DNA from: Maribacter_C sp047345145
GTDB taxonomy: Bacteria; Bacteroidota; Bacteroidia; Flavobacteriales; Flavobacteriaceae
Direction: 5' to 3'
DNA: 64,000 bases
NCBI RefSeq assembly: GCF_047345145.1
Contig: NZ_JBLFER010000001.1
Span: 992,001-1,056,000 of the forward strand
The notes below the pieces were generated by a model that made no database searches, was not told where the DNA came from, and worked only from the letters and a program-made list of their open reading frames with translations. Positions 44,026 through 52,656 of this stretch are shown in pieces; the first letter of the stretch is position 1, and each line of letters begins with the position of its first letter. The translations under genes and the position numbers were made by a program.

Positions 44026-44688
44026 TTAATCTAAAATAATTGTGGGTAAATGCTCATTAAACCACTTTGCGCGATGAATAATCATAGTATGTGTACCGTT
44101 TGGTACCGAAATACAATTCTCTATATTACCAATAGGAAAAACATTATCCTTCTCACCGTGTATATGTACTAGACAATCAGGGCAATAACTTTGTTTCCAA
44201 TTAACAATTTGATCAATAGACCAATCTATATAATATTTGTCCTTTACAGAAAGATACTCTTCGTAAAGCTCTAATCGTTTATTCACAGTTTCACCAAAGG
44301 CATATTTTGCCAATAGTTCAACGTTATTCACTAAACCTGTAGGAAGTAATTTATGCACTTTTGTATATTTTGCAAAAAGCATGCGCTTAGGTAGTTCTGA
44401 CTCGTGTTTCACGCTTGACACGACGATCACTTTACTCGCTGTAATATGTTTAGCCATTTCTTGCACCAGCATACCTCCAAAAGAAACCCCTACTAAAACA
44501 ATGTTTTTATGAGCTATGTTCTTGGTCATTTTTAAAGCATAGGCTTCAAGGGTCATATTTTTATCAGGAATAAACCATGATAACAAATGCTGCTCAAACT
44601 GGTCTTTGGGCAATTGAATATGTTTAAAAATTGATGGATTCGCAGCCATTCCAGGCATGAAGTAAACATGAATCTTATTATTAATCAT
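44026..44688 (-). CDS. Alpha/beta hydrolase, cytoplasmic
   Basis: 220 residues without signal peptide. MPGMAANPSIF opens the fold, GVSFGG holds the nucleophile Ser, HIHGEKDNVFPIGN the acid, and GTHTMIIHRA the catalytic His. The length and motifs suit a small esterase or thioesterase; the substrate is unknown. It is divergent from the GNAT-like gene across 164 bp that hold a promoter and a terminator-like hairpin. Confidence 0.85.
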   Translation of the reverse strand: MINNKIHVYFMPGMAANPSIFKHIQLPKDQFEQHLLSWFIPDKNMTLEAYALKMTKNIAHKNIVLVGVSFGGMLVQEMAKHITASKVIVVSSVKHESELPKRMLFAKYTKVHKLLPTGLVNNVELLAKYAFGETVNKRLELYEEYLSVKDKYYIDWSIDQIVNWKQSYCPDCLVHIHGEKDNVFPIGNIENCISVPNGTHTMIIHRAKWFNEHLPTIILD

Positions 44689-44733
44689 ATAGGATAATAC
44701 AGGCTTTAACTAGGAAATTCGTAATTTTTTCAG

Positions 44734-44852
44734 TACTTTTGTATGCTGCTTTTAAAAAAGCCCCTAGAGTTAACTTTTGTAAAAGTATATAAAATTACGG
44801 TTCGAGAACCCCGTAATTTTTTTGTCTTAAACCAACTTTAAAATCAGACTAT
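44734..44852 (+). ncRNA. Candidate small RNA or attenuated leader upstream of the GNAT-like gene
   Basis: TACTTTTG (44734-44741) is a -7 element. About 50 bp later there is a terminator-type hairpin, AAAATTACGG (44791-44800) with CCGTAATTTT (44811-44820), followed by seven T residues (44817-44823). It lies before the coding sequence starting at 44853, in the correct direction to stop transcription. The short transcript would also contain ACTTTTGTAAAAGT. Either a small RNA is made here or read-through into the GNAT-like gene is controlled. Confidence 0.5.
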
Positions 44853-45146
44853 ATGAATGAAGTAGAAATTAAAGACAACAGTTTCTTGCGTCAATTCGAA
44901 ACTAGCGTGGAAGGACACCTAGCTAAAATCGAATATTCATCTCAAGAGCGTAAAGTCTTTCTAACCAAACTGGTAATTCCTGAGGCAATTACCAAAGATG
45001 AATTTAAAGAGGATTTCATAAAATCCGTTTTACATCACATTCAAGAGAAAAACCTTAGAGTTGTACCTACCAGCCCGCAGATTGCAGGTTTTTTAAGAAA
45101 AAACAGACAGTACAAAGAAATGTTACCTGTTGGAATACGTATCTAA
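44853..45146 (+). CDS. GNAT-like small acetyltransferase (YidJ/YjdJ type)
   Basis: 97 residues matching the short GNAT-like family (PF14542 type). A beta strand RQFETSVEGHLAKIEYS is followed by KVFLTKLVIPEAI and the CoA-binding end LRVVPTSPQIAGFLRKNRQY. It is about half the size of a normal GNAT enzyme. Cofactor binding is expected from the family; the acceptor is unknown. A terminator-like hairpin lies before it and a strong terminator after it. Confidence 0.82.
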   Translation: MNEVEIKDNSFLRQFETSVEGHLAKIEYSSQERKVFLTKLVIPEAITKDEFKEDFIKSVLHHIQEKNLRVVPTSPQIAGFLRKNRQYKEMLPVGIRI

Positions 45147-45167
45147 CATTTCATATCTTTAAAAATT

Positions 45168-45204
45168 AAAGCTCAACTATCTACTTAAATAGTTGAGCTT
45201 TTTT
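45168..45204 (+). terminator. Terminator after the GNAT-like gene
   Basis: AAAGCTCAACTAT (45168-45180) pairs with ATAGTTGAGCTTT (45189-45201), a perfect 13-bp stem with an eight-base loop, then T residues. Confidence 0.92.
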
Positions 45205-45260
45205 AGTTGTAACTTTCATATATTTATCATTCTACTTTTAAAAAATTCATCAAACCATTA

Positions 45261-47864
45261 ATGAACAGCTCAATGAGAACTACTTTTTTACTTTTCAGAT
45301 TAATCAGTATTACGTGCATTTTTATTTTAGTAAGCAATCCGTTAAATGCTCAAAAAAAGAAGAAAAAAAACAAGAAGGCTTCAACCGAAATGGTTGATTC
45401 TGCTAAGAAAGATAAAAAAAAGACTATCGCAGAACTGGTTAAATCAAGTAAAAAGTCGGAAGGCCTTTTTACTATTTACCGAGACACAATTTCTGGTTCA
45501 CTACAAATGCTTATCGATAAAAATCAACTTAATCAAGAACTTCTCTATTTCAATCAAATTTCTGATGGGGTTACTGACGCTTTCAGTTTTAGAGGTGCTT
45601 ATGACAGATCACGCATTTTCAAAATCACGAAGTTTTACAATAGAATTGAATTTACATTTCAAAATACCTCCTATTTTTTTGATGAGAACAACGCCTTATC
45701 TAAGTCAAGCAAGGCCAATATAAGTGAAGCCCCACTTGCGAGTTTTAAAATAGAGGCAGAAGATACTAGTAAAGGACATTATTTAATTAAAGTTGACGAC
45801 CTTTTTAAGCAAGAAAAACTCACCCAGGTTAAACCTCCAAAATTTCCGAATGCGAAGCCAACAGATTTCGCCTTAGGTAACCTCGATAAGAATGCCACAA
45901 AGGTTAAGGAAATCCGTAATTACGAAGAAAATACTGATTTTTTAGTATCCTACATTTATAACGCACCTTCAATTTTAAATGGTGGAAGCAATGCTGTAAC
46001 CGATGGTCGAAATGTTAGCATAAACATTCATCACAGCTTCATTAAACTAAATGAAAGCAATTATGAACCGCGACTAGATGATCCTCGTGTTGGTTATTTC
46101 TTAACGCAGACCAATGACATGACTTCAGTAAAAGCCACAAATTACAGAGACAAAATTCACCGATGGCACTTAGAGAAAAAAGATCCATCATTGGCTATTT
46201 CTGAACCAATTAAACCGATTACTTGGTGGATTGAAAACTCTACCCCTAAGGAGTTTAGAGAAACTATCAAAGAGGGCGTTGAGCGATGGAATATAGCGTT
46301 TGAAAAAGCAGGCTTCAAAAATGCAATAGTAGTTAAAATACAACCTGACGATGCTACGTGGGATGCGGGTGATATTCGTTACAATGTTTTACGTTGGGCC
46401 TCCTCTCCTAACCCACCTTTTGGGGGCTACGGTCCTAGTTTTGTAAATCCGAAAACTGGTGAGATAATCGGGGCAGATATCATGTTAGAATTTGTTTATC
46501 ACACCAATAGAGTAAGGGTTGAAAGACTATTTGATGATATCACTGGAGAAAATCAAAATACGAATTTAAACTGGCAGAATTCAAAATATAATATGACCTG
46601 TTCTTTTGGACATATGATGCAATTCAACACCTTGTTTGGAAAAACAGCTTTGACAATCGCAAATGCAGATGATTTAGCTATGGAAGGTTTGAGAAAAGAG
46701 GCCATGTTAGAGCTCATAATGCATGAAGTAGGTCACACATTGGGTTTAAATCACAATATGAAAGCAAGTCAATTGTTTAGTCCTGAAGAGTTAAGAAATC
46801 CAGAATTTTTAAAGGGAAAAGCTCTTGTAGGTTCTGTAATGGATTATACGACGATAAATGTTTCGAACGATCCTAGCAAACAAGGACCTTACTATTCAAC
46901 AACTGTTGGACCTTATGATATCTGGGCAATTCAATTCGGATATCAAAATTTTGATTCAGAAAAGGATATGCAAGACCTACTCAACCAATCTACTAAGCCT
47001 GAATTACAGTTTGGCAATGACGCAGATGATATGCGATCTCCAGGCAAGGGTATTGACCCTCGTGTTAACACGGGTGATTTGTCAAATGACCAAATTGCTT
47101 ATTCCATTGAACGTATTGCTTTAGTCAATCAGATGTTTGGAAAGTTGAAAGATAGATACACTATAGAAGGTGATACTTATAACGACCTGCGCATAGCCCA
47201 TAGCATTCTTTTAGGACAGTATGCTCAGGCTGGTAATGTAATGTCAAGATTCATTGGCGGCGTTTATGTTGATCGGGCCATGGCAGGTCAAGAAGGAGCT
47301 ACCAAACCTTTTACCCCTGTTAGCTATGAAGATCAAAAAAGAGCAATGAAAGCTATCAATACTCATATTTTTGGAAAAAATGCTTTTAATTCGCCAAAAG
47401 AGTTGTACAACTATTTAGCAAGACAACGTCGGGGATTTAATTTCTTCGGGGGTCCGGAAGATCCAAAGATTCATGAGACAATTCTACGTTTTCAAAAAAA
47501 TGTATTGAGACATATTCTTCATCCAAACACCTTACAGCGTATTTCAGATTCGGAACAATATGGCAATTCTTATGATTTGGGAGAGTTTATGACGGATTTA
47601 AATAAGGGTGTTTTTGCTGCCGACATTTATGGAAATGTAAATTCGATGAGGCAAAACTTACAACAAGAATATGTTAAAATGTTAATCGAAGTTGTTTCAG
47701 GAAATTCAAAAACTAGTTATTCGAACAATGCTGTTACTATGGCCTTGTATAATTTGAAGGCAATTAACAAAATGGTCTCCAATTCAACAGGAAACACTTC
47801 AACAAAAGCGCATAAATATCATTTAAAAACTTTGATTAACAATACAATCAAAGAAGTGAAATAA
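45261..47864 (+). CDS. Zinc-dependent metalloprotease (DUF5117/DUF5118 type), secreted
   Basis: 867 residues. A signal peptide (start at 45261 or the ATG four codons later, MRTTFLLF) is followed by an unusually Lys-rich stretch just after the cleavage site (AQKKKKKNKK). Then come DUF5118- and DUF5117-like regions. The metzincin motif HEVGHTLGLNH near residue 490 has three zinc-binding His and the catalytic Glu, with a downstream SVMDY Met-turn. A long helical C-terminal part is typical. It is probably periplasmic or outer-membrane associated; substrate unknown. It is flanked by terminators on both sides. Confidence 0.9.
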   Translation: MNSSMRTTFLLFRLISITCIFILVSNPLNAQKKKKKNKKASTEMVDSAKKDKKKTIAELVKSSKKSEGLFTIYRDTISGSLQMLIDKNQLNQELLYFNQISDGVTDAFSFRGAYDRSRIFKITKFYNRIEFTFQNTSYFFDENNALSKSSKANISEAPLASFKIEAEDTSKGHYLIKVDDLFKQEKLTQVKPPKFPNAKPTDFALGNLDKNATKVKEIRNYEENTDFLVSYIYNAPSILNGGSNAVTDGRNVSINIHHSFIKLNESNYEPRLDDPRVGYFLTQTNDMTSVKATNYRDKIHRWHLEKKDPSLAISEPIKPITWWIENSTPKEFRETIKEGVERWNIAFEKAGFKNAIVVKIQPDDATWDAGDIRYNVLRWASSPNPPFGGYGPSFVNPKTGEIIGADIMLEFVYHTNRVRVERLFDDITGENQNTNLNWQNSKYNMTCSFGHMMQFNTLFGKTALTIANADDLAMEGLRKEAMLELIMHEVGHTLGLNHNMKASQLFSPEELRNPEFLKGKALVGSVMDYTTINVSNDPSKQGPYYSTTVGPYDIWAIQFGYQNFDSEKDMQDLLNQSTKPELQFGNDADDMRSPGKGIDPRVNTGDLSNDQIAYSIERIALVNQMFGKLKDRYTIEGDTYNDLRIAHSILLGQYAQAGNVMSRFIGGVYVDRAMAGQEGATKPFTPVSYEDQKRAMKAINTHIFGKNAFNSPKELYNYLARQRRGFNFFGGPEDPKIHETILRFQKNVLRHILHPNTLQRISDSEQYGNSYDLGEFMTDLNKGVFAADIYGNVNSMRQNLQQEYVKMLIEVVSGNSKTSYSNNAVTMALYNLKAINKMVSNSTGNTSTKAHKYHLKTLINNTIKEVK

Positions 47865-47881
47865 AAGGTAAGTGTTGAAGA

Positions 47882-47917
47882 AAACTCTCAAGGGTAACTT
47901 CTTTTGAGAGTTTTTTT
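47882..47917. terminator. Terminator between the metalloprotease gene and mtaB
   Basis: AAACTCTCAA (47882-47891) and TTGAGAGTTT (47904-47913) form a 10-bp stem followed by T residues that reach the mtaB stop. It serves the plus-strand gene and possibly the convergent one. Confidence 0.85.
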
Positions 47918-49247
47918 ATGCCTTTACCGCACTTGAAACGAATTCAAATCGCACCGCACCATCTTCATCAATATATGTTAACTCCACCTCATGAAGTGTA
48001 TTTACCAATTCAGGATTCCATGGTGCTTTGACTTTTACATAGTTCTCGGTAAATCCGTGGATGTACCCTTCTTTATTCTCTCCTTCGAACAAAACCGTTC
48101 TTTTAGTACTCAACTGAGTCTCGTAAAAGGCTCTTCTTTTCTTAACAGAAAGTCCCCGTAACATTTTACTACGTTTGCTACGGACATTTTTAGGTACTAC
48201 GCCTCCCATTTCAGCTGCAGCCGTATTATCACGCTCAGAATACGTAAACACATGCAAATACGAAATACCTAGTTCATTCAAGAAATGGTAGGTTTCTAGG
48301 AAATGCTCATCAGTTTCTCCTGGGAATCCAACAATCACGTCCACGCCAATACATGCATGTGGCATCACTTCTTTGATTCGTTTAACTCTGTCAACATACA
48401 AATTGCTTAAATAGCGTCGACGCATTAACTTAAGAATAGCATCGCTTCCACTTTGTAAAGGAATATGAAAGTGCGGCACAAATGAATTACTGTTTGCCAC
48501 AAAATCAATCGTCTCATTTTTCAAAAGATTGGGTTCTATTGACGATATTCGTAATCGATGTATCCCTTTTACATCATCCAAAGCCCTGACCAAATCTAAA
48601 AAAGTATGCTCGTGTTTTTTGTTTCCGAATTCGCCTTTTCCGTAATCTCCGATATTAACTCCTGTGAGTACAATTTCTTTAATTCCCTTAGATGATATCT
48701 CGGCAGCATTCTTCAAAACATTTTCTACCGTATCACTTCTTGATATTCCTCTAGCTAATGGAATCGTACAATAGGTGCACTTATAATCACAACCATCTTG
48801 AACTTTCAAAAAAGCTCTCGTTCTGTCCCCTATAGCATAACTCCCTACATAAAAATCGGCATCTTCTATTTCACAAGAATGCACTTCGCCCATGTCATTT
48901 TTAGACAGGTCGTTGATATAATCGGTAATCTTAAATTTTTCGGTAGCTCCTAAAACCAAATCCACTCCATCAACAGCAGCTAACTGTTCTGGTTTCAGCT
49001 GTGCGTAACAACCAATGGCCGCCACAAAAGCATCAGGATTCACCTTTTGCGCTTGTTTTACAATGGTTTTAAATCGCTTGTCTGCATTCTCGGTAACTGA
49101 ACAGGTATTGATAACATACATATCGGCATTTTCAGAAAAGTCTACACGGTCAAAGCCCTCTTCTTGAAAACCTCTTGCAATGGTTGACGTCTCAGAGAAG
49201 TTAAGCTTACAGCCTAATGTATAAAATGCGACTTTCTTTTTCTCCAA
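47916..49247 (-). CDS. mtaB: tRNA t6A37 methylthiotransferase MtaB
   Basis: 443 residues of the radical-SAM methylthiotransferase family. The N-terminal UPF0004 domain has three cysteines (TLGCKLNFSE, NTCSVTENAD, AIGCYAQ). The radical-SAM cluster is CDYKCTYC, and a C-terminal TRAM domain ends the protein. LGCKLN, rather than GCQMN, points to MtaB, which makes ms2t6A in tRNAs reading ANN codons. It lies 12 bp behind the GlmU-like gene on the minus strand and is probably co-transcribed with it. Confidence 0.94.
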   Translation of the reverse strand: MEKKKVAFYTLGCKLNFSETSTIARGFQEEGFDRVDFSENADMYVINTCSVTENADKRFKTIVKQAQKVNPDAFVAAIGCYAQLKPEQLAAVDGVDLVLGATEKFKITDYINDLSKNDMGEVHSCEIEDADFYVGSYAIGDRTRAFLKVQDGCDYKCTYCTIPLARGISRSDTVENVLKNAAEISSKGIKEIVLTGVNIGDYGKGEFGNKKHEHTFLDLVRALDDVKGIHRLRISSIEPNLLKNETIDFVANSNSFVPHFHIPLQSGSDAILKLMRRRYLSNLYVDRVKRIKEVMPHACIGVDVIVGFPGETDEHFLETYHFLNELGISYLHVFTYSERDNTAAAEMGGVVPKNVRSKRSKMLRGLSVKKRRAFYETQLSTKRTVLFEGENKEGYIHGFTENYVKVKAPWNPELVNTLHEVELTYIDEDGAVRFEFVSSAVKA

Positions 49248-49259
49248 TTAATTACTTCT

Positions 49260-50435
49260 TTAATAGTTTCGCCATTTTTTAGTCAACTCAAATACATGTT
49301 CTAAGATTCTAGCCTCCACATCATCAAATTCAACGCCACGTCTAGCCATCATCACCTTAGCTACATCAAATGCTTTTCTAGGCAAGTAACTTGAAAAACC
49401 CGAAGCGCCACCCCAGCTAAAACTAGGGACAAAGTTCCTTGGAAACCCTGGTACATAAATATTACAATTTACACCGATTACAGTGCCTGTATTGAACATC
49501 GTATTGATTGCAGTTTTACTATGGTCGCCCATCATAAGTCCGCAGAACTGCAATCCGGTTTGGTCAAACTTTTCAGTAGCGTAGTTCCATATGCGCACTT
49601 TTGCATAATTATTCTTCAGGTTGGAATTATTCGAATCTGCCCCAATATTACACCATTCCCCTAAAACCGCATTACCCAAATACCCTTCATGCCCTTTACT
49701 TGAATATCCAAAAATAACCGTATTGCTTACTTCTCCACATACTTTCGAATACGGTCCTATGGTAGTAGCGCCATACATTTTACCACCCATTTTGACTGTG
49801 GCATTATTACAAAGTGCAAAAGAACCTCGAATAAGGCTGCCTTCCCAAACTTGGGCATCTTTCCCTATATAAATAGGTCCGTCGGTAGCATTCAAAATAC
49901 TGAACTCTACACTTGCACCTTCTTCCAAAAAGATATTCTCCGGATTAATTAAATTATTGGTACTAGAAATGGGTTGGCTTTTTCTTCCCTCAGTGATAAA
50001 ATCAAAATCCGCTTGTATTGCTGCTTCATTTTTTGAAAAGATATCCCAGGTATATTCAATCCGAAGAACATCTCCTTCATATTCAATCTGATTAAATGAA
50101 CTAAAGTCGATATCATCTTGCGCCTCCTTGGCGTAAAAAGCAACAACATCATCTTCATAAAAAACAGCTTCGTTCTCGCCTAGCGCTTTTACCATTTCTA
50201 CAAGTTCTGAATTCGGTAAAAAAGAGGCATTAATCAAAACATTCTGCTCCATTTCTACCATAGGATACTTTTCAGACAAGTATTCCTCAGTAATCGTTGT
50301 GGTTGTATTTCCTAAGTATTTTTCCCATTTCTCTCGTATGGTTAAGATACCAACGCGAATATCAGCAACTGGTCTTGTAAATGTAAAGGGAAGCAATGCT
50401 TCTCGAACAGGACCATCAAAAAGAATGTAATTCAT
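49260..50435 (-). CDS. GlmU-like sugar nucleotidyltransferase family protein
   Basis: 391 residues. The N-terminal third (MNYILFDGPVREALLPFTFT) is a divergent nucleotidyltransferase-like part without the usual GGxGTRL. The C-terminal half (about 190-350) is a left-handed beta helix of hexapeptide repeats (IYIGKDAQVWEGSLIRGSFA, IGADSNNSNLKNNYAKVRIW). Proteins of this type are called GlmU-related in Bacteroidota, but whether this one has uridyl- or acetyltransferase activity is unclear. It forms a two-gene unit with mtaB. Confidence 0.82.
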   Translation of the reverse strand: MNYILFDGPVREALLPFTFTRPVADIRVGILTIREKWEKYLGNTTTTITEEYLSEKYPMVEMEQNVLINASFLPNSELVEMVKALGENEAVFYEDDVVAFYAKEAQDDIDFSSFNQIEYEGDVLRIEYTWDIFSKNEAAIQADFDFITEGRKSQPISSTNNLINPENIFLEEGASVEFSILNATDGPIYIGKDAQVWEGSLIRGSFALCNNATVKMGGKMYGATTIGPYSKVCGEVSNTVIFGYSSKGHEGYLGNAVLGEWCNIGADSNNSNLKNNYAKVRIWNYATEKFDQTGLQFCGLMMGDHSKTAINTMFNTGTVIGVNCNIYVPGFPRNFVPSFSWGGASGFSSYLPRKAFDVAKVMMARRGVEFDDVEARILEHVFELTKKWRNY

Positions 50436-50500
50436 GTATAAGATTTATAAGTCGCTACAAAAATAGGTAATCTAACTATTCTAATTATTGGATTGAAATT

Positions 50501-50529
50501 CCCCTCCTTGAGGAGTGGTTGGGGGAGGA
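50501..50529. repeat. Fragment of CCCCTCC-type intergenic repeat
   Basis: CCCCTCCTTGAGGAGTGG is an imperfect palindrome (CTCCTTGAGGAG core) followed by TTGGGGGAGG. It shares the CCCCTCCT...AGGAGGGG character of the terminal repeats of the element at 56386-56599 and lies directly beyond the rpmE terminator. Confidence 0.5.
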
Positions 50530-50530
50530 C

Positions 50531-50565
50531 AAAAAAACGCCTCCGATACTAGGTATCAGAGGCGT
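50531..50565 (-). terminator. Terminator of the L31 gene
   Basis: On the minus strand, ACGCCTC-TGATACC...GGTATC-GGAGGCGT forms a long hairpin (50565-50537), followed by seven T residues (50537-50531). Confidence 0.88.
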
Positions 50566-50593
50566 AAGGTATATTTTATCTGTAAAATACGGT

Positions 50594-50908
50594 CTATTCT
50601 TCTTCTTTACTCGCAGCAGCCTCAACTTTTGGGGCCTCTTCTGCCTTTGGAGCTGCTTTCTTTTTGAACTTATCGTATTTGCTTTTGAACTTGTCAATTC
50701 GACCAGCAGTATCCAAAAATTTGGCTTTACCAGTATAGAAAGGATGTGAAGTTCTTGAAATTTCTAATTTTACCAAAGGATATTCAACACCATCAACTTC
50801 TAGTGTTTCCTTTGTATCAGCTGTAGATTTTGTCAAAAACACTTCGTCGTTTGACATGTCTTTGAAAGCTACTAATCTGTAATTCTCTGGGTGAATCCCT
50901 TTTTTCAT
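50594..50908 (-). CDS. rpmE2: 50S ribosomal protein L31, type B (zinc-free)
   Basis: 104 residues from the ATG at 50908 (MKKGIHPENYRLVAFKDMSN); the open frame to 50944 adds unrelated residues. There is no CxxC zinc motif, so it is the C-minus (type B) form. SHPFYTGKAKFLDTAGRIDK is typical. A C-terminal tail of about 25 residues rich in Ala, Glu and Lys extends it beyond the E. coli protein. A -7 element at 50958-50965 and a strong terminator make it a separate unit. Confidence 0.97.
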   Translation of the reverse strand: MKKGIHPENYRLVAFKDMSNDEVFLTKSTADTKETLEVDGVEYPLVKLEISRTSHPFYTGKAKFLDTAGRIDKFKSKYDKFKKKAAPKAEEAPKVEAAASKEEE

Positions 50909-50957
50909 TGTAATACACTTTAACGCACCCATTCCGACAGGCACTAAATTCAGGCTG

Positions 50958-50965
50958 CAAATTTA
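50958..50965 (-). promoter_or_regulatory. -7 element of the L31 gene
   Basis: On the minus strand, TAAATTTG fits TAnnTTTG and lies 49 bp before the start codon. Confidence 0.55.
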
Positions 50966-51089
50966 ATTCTTTTTATTTAATCCGCAATTTTAAATTCTAA
51001 AAAAGAAAGTTGAAAAATTGTAACTTTAGATTGTAACAAAACTAACAATTAGACAACTAACCAAAGTAATAACCTAAAAACAACTAAAA

Positions 51090-51611
51090 ATGGAAGAAAA
51101 TCAACCTAAAATTGGAAAATTCTCATGGACTTACGGCCTTTTATTGGGAGGTGTCAGTGTTATTTTTAGCCTTATGTTATATAGCATGGACTTGCACTAT
51201 GAACAAGGCTGGGATATTAGATCTATTGGAATAGCTTTAACAATTGCAGCAATTGTTTTCGGAATGATACAATTCAAAAAAGCCAATGGCGGCTATTTGA
51301 CAATTGTGCAAGGCCTAAAGTTAGGAGCTGGTATAGCATTGATTTCAGGAATTTTAGGGCTTATTTGGTATGCTCTTCTTTCGAATGTAATTGAGCCTGA
51401 CTTTTTTGATAAATCTATGGAAATCGCCAAGGTAAAAGTTCTAGAGGAAAACCCTAAAATGACTGATGAACAATGGAATCAAGGTGTTGAAATGCAGAAA
51501 AAATTTGCATGGATGGCCTACCCCATCATTCTTATTATAAATATCATTACAGGTTTGGTCATCGGTTTAATCGCAAGTCTGTTCTTAAAAAAACAAAATC
51601 CACAAGATTAA
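51090..51611 (+). CDS. DUF4199 membrane protein
   Basis: 173 residues with four membrane helices in two pairs (SWTYGLLLGGVSVIFSLML, IGIALTIAAIVFGMI, GLKLGAGIALISGILGLIWY, IILIINIITGLVIGLIASLF). A charged extramembrane loop (about 107-140) separates the second and third pair. This is DUF4199, common in Bacteroidota and without assigned function. It precedes a glycosyltransferase gene by 41 bp; that gene has its own -7 element at 51623-51630, so co-transcription is optional. Confidence 0.88.
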   Translation: MEENQPKIGKFSWTYGLLLGGVSVIFSLMLYSMDLHYEQGWDIRSIGIALTIAAIVFGMIQFKKANGGYLTIVQGLKLGAGIALISGILGLIWYALLSNVIEPDFFDKSMEIAKVKVLEENPKMTDEQWNQGVEMQKKFAWMAYPIILIINIITGLVIGLIASLFLKKQNPQD

Positions 51612-51652
51612 GGTCAAAATCGTACTTTTGAAAAGACAATCAGAAGTAACCA

Positions 51653-52627
51653 ATGAATTTATCCGTAGTAATTCCTTTACTTAACGAAGAAGAATCACTA
51701 AAAGAACTTCATGATTGGATTGCAGATGTTATGCAATCCAATCATTTTTTATATGAGATTCTTTTTATTGATGATGGCAGTACAGATGATTCATGGAATA
51801 TCATTTCAAAATTAGCAAAGGAGAATCCCTCAGTTAAAGGAATTCGGTTTCAGCGTAATTTTGGCAAGTCACAGGCTCTTCATGCTGGTTTCAAAGCGGT
51901 AAAAGGAGATGTGGTTATTACTATGGATGCCGATTTACAGGATAATCCTGAAGAGATTCCTGAGCTTTACAAAATGATTCAAGAAGAAGGCTATGAATTG
52001 GTATCTGGCTGGAAGAAAAAGCGCTACGATTCCGTATTGTTTAAAAACATGCCTTCAAAACTCTTCAATTGGGCAGCACGACGAACTTCAGGGGTGAGAT
52101 TGCATGATTTTAATTGCGGACTCAAGGCCTATGACAAAAAAGTGGTCAAAAATATTGAGGTTTCTGGAGAGATGCACCGCTACATTCCGGTATTGGCAAA
52201 AAATGCGGGCTTCTCAAACATTGGAGAAAAAATAGTGCAACATCAGGCTCGTAAATACGGCAAAACAAAATTTGGAATGGAACGATTTATAAATGGATTT
52301 TTAGATTTAATAACTATTTGGTTCGTATCTAAATTCGGGAAACAACCCATGCACCTTTTTGGCGCTTGGGGCGTACTCATGTTTATTATCGGTTTTGGGT
52401 TTGCCATTTATTTAGGCATTGACAAGCTATTCATCAATCCTACCGGAAGACTGATTACTTCACGTCCGCAATTTTATATCGCACTGACGTCAATGCTGAT
52501 TGGTTCGCAATTGTTTTTGGCCGGTTTTTTAGGAGAAATGATTATCCGTTCCAAAAAGAATGAAGCGCGTTATTCGGTTTCTGAGGAAATCAATCTCACA
52601 GTCAAAGAAGAGCAATATTCTTCTTAA
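51653..52627 (+). CDS. Family 2 glycosyltransferase with C-terminal membrane helices
   Basis: 324 residues. The GT-A domain opens LSVVIPLLNEEESLKELHDW and carries FIDDGSTDDS and TMDADLQDNPEE (DxD-type metal site). Two C-terminal membrane helices (about 236-260 and 275-300) place it in the DPM1/GtrB-like group, which charge polyprenyl phosphate with a sugar. A -7 element (TACTTTTG, 51623-51630) lies just upstream. It is followed after 29 bp by a phosphohexomutase gene. Confidence 0.9.
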   Translation: MNLSVVIPLLNEEESLKELHDWIADVMQSNHFLYEILFIDDGSTDDSWNIISKLAKENPSVKGIRFQRNFGKSQALHAGFKAVKGDVVITMDADLQDNPEEIPELYKMIQEEGYELVSGWKKKRYDSVLFKNMPSKLFNWAARRTSGVRLHDFNCGLKAYDKKVVKNIEVSGEMHRYIPVLAKNAGFSNIGEKIVQHQARKYGKTKFGMERFINGFLDLITIWFVSKFGKQPMHLFGAWGVLMFIIGFGFAIYLGIDKLFINPTGRLITSRPQFYIALTSMLIGSQLFLAGFLGEMIIRSKKNEARYSVSEEINLTVKEEQYSS

Positions 52628-52656
52628 ATTTGTACCCTTAAACACAATACATTTAT

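Noticed and set aside
44791..44820. T-arm-like GGTTCGAGAACC inside the hairpin, suggesting a tRNA remnant
   Set aside because: There is no acceptor, D or anticodon arm around it, the T-stem does not pair in the tRNA register, and the segment is better explained as a terminator stem.
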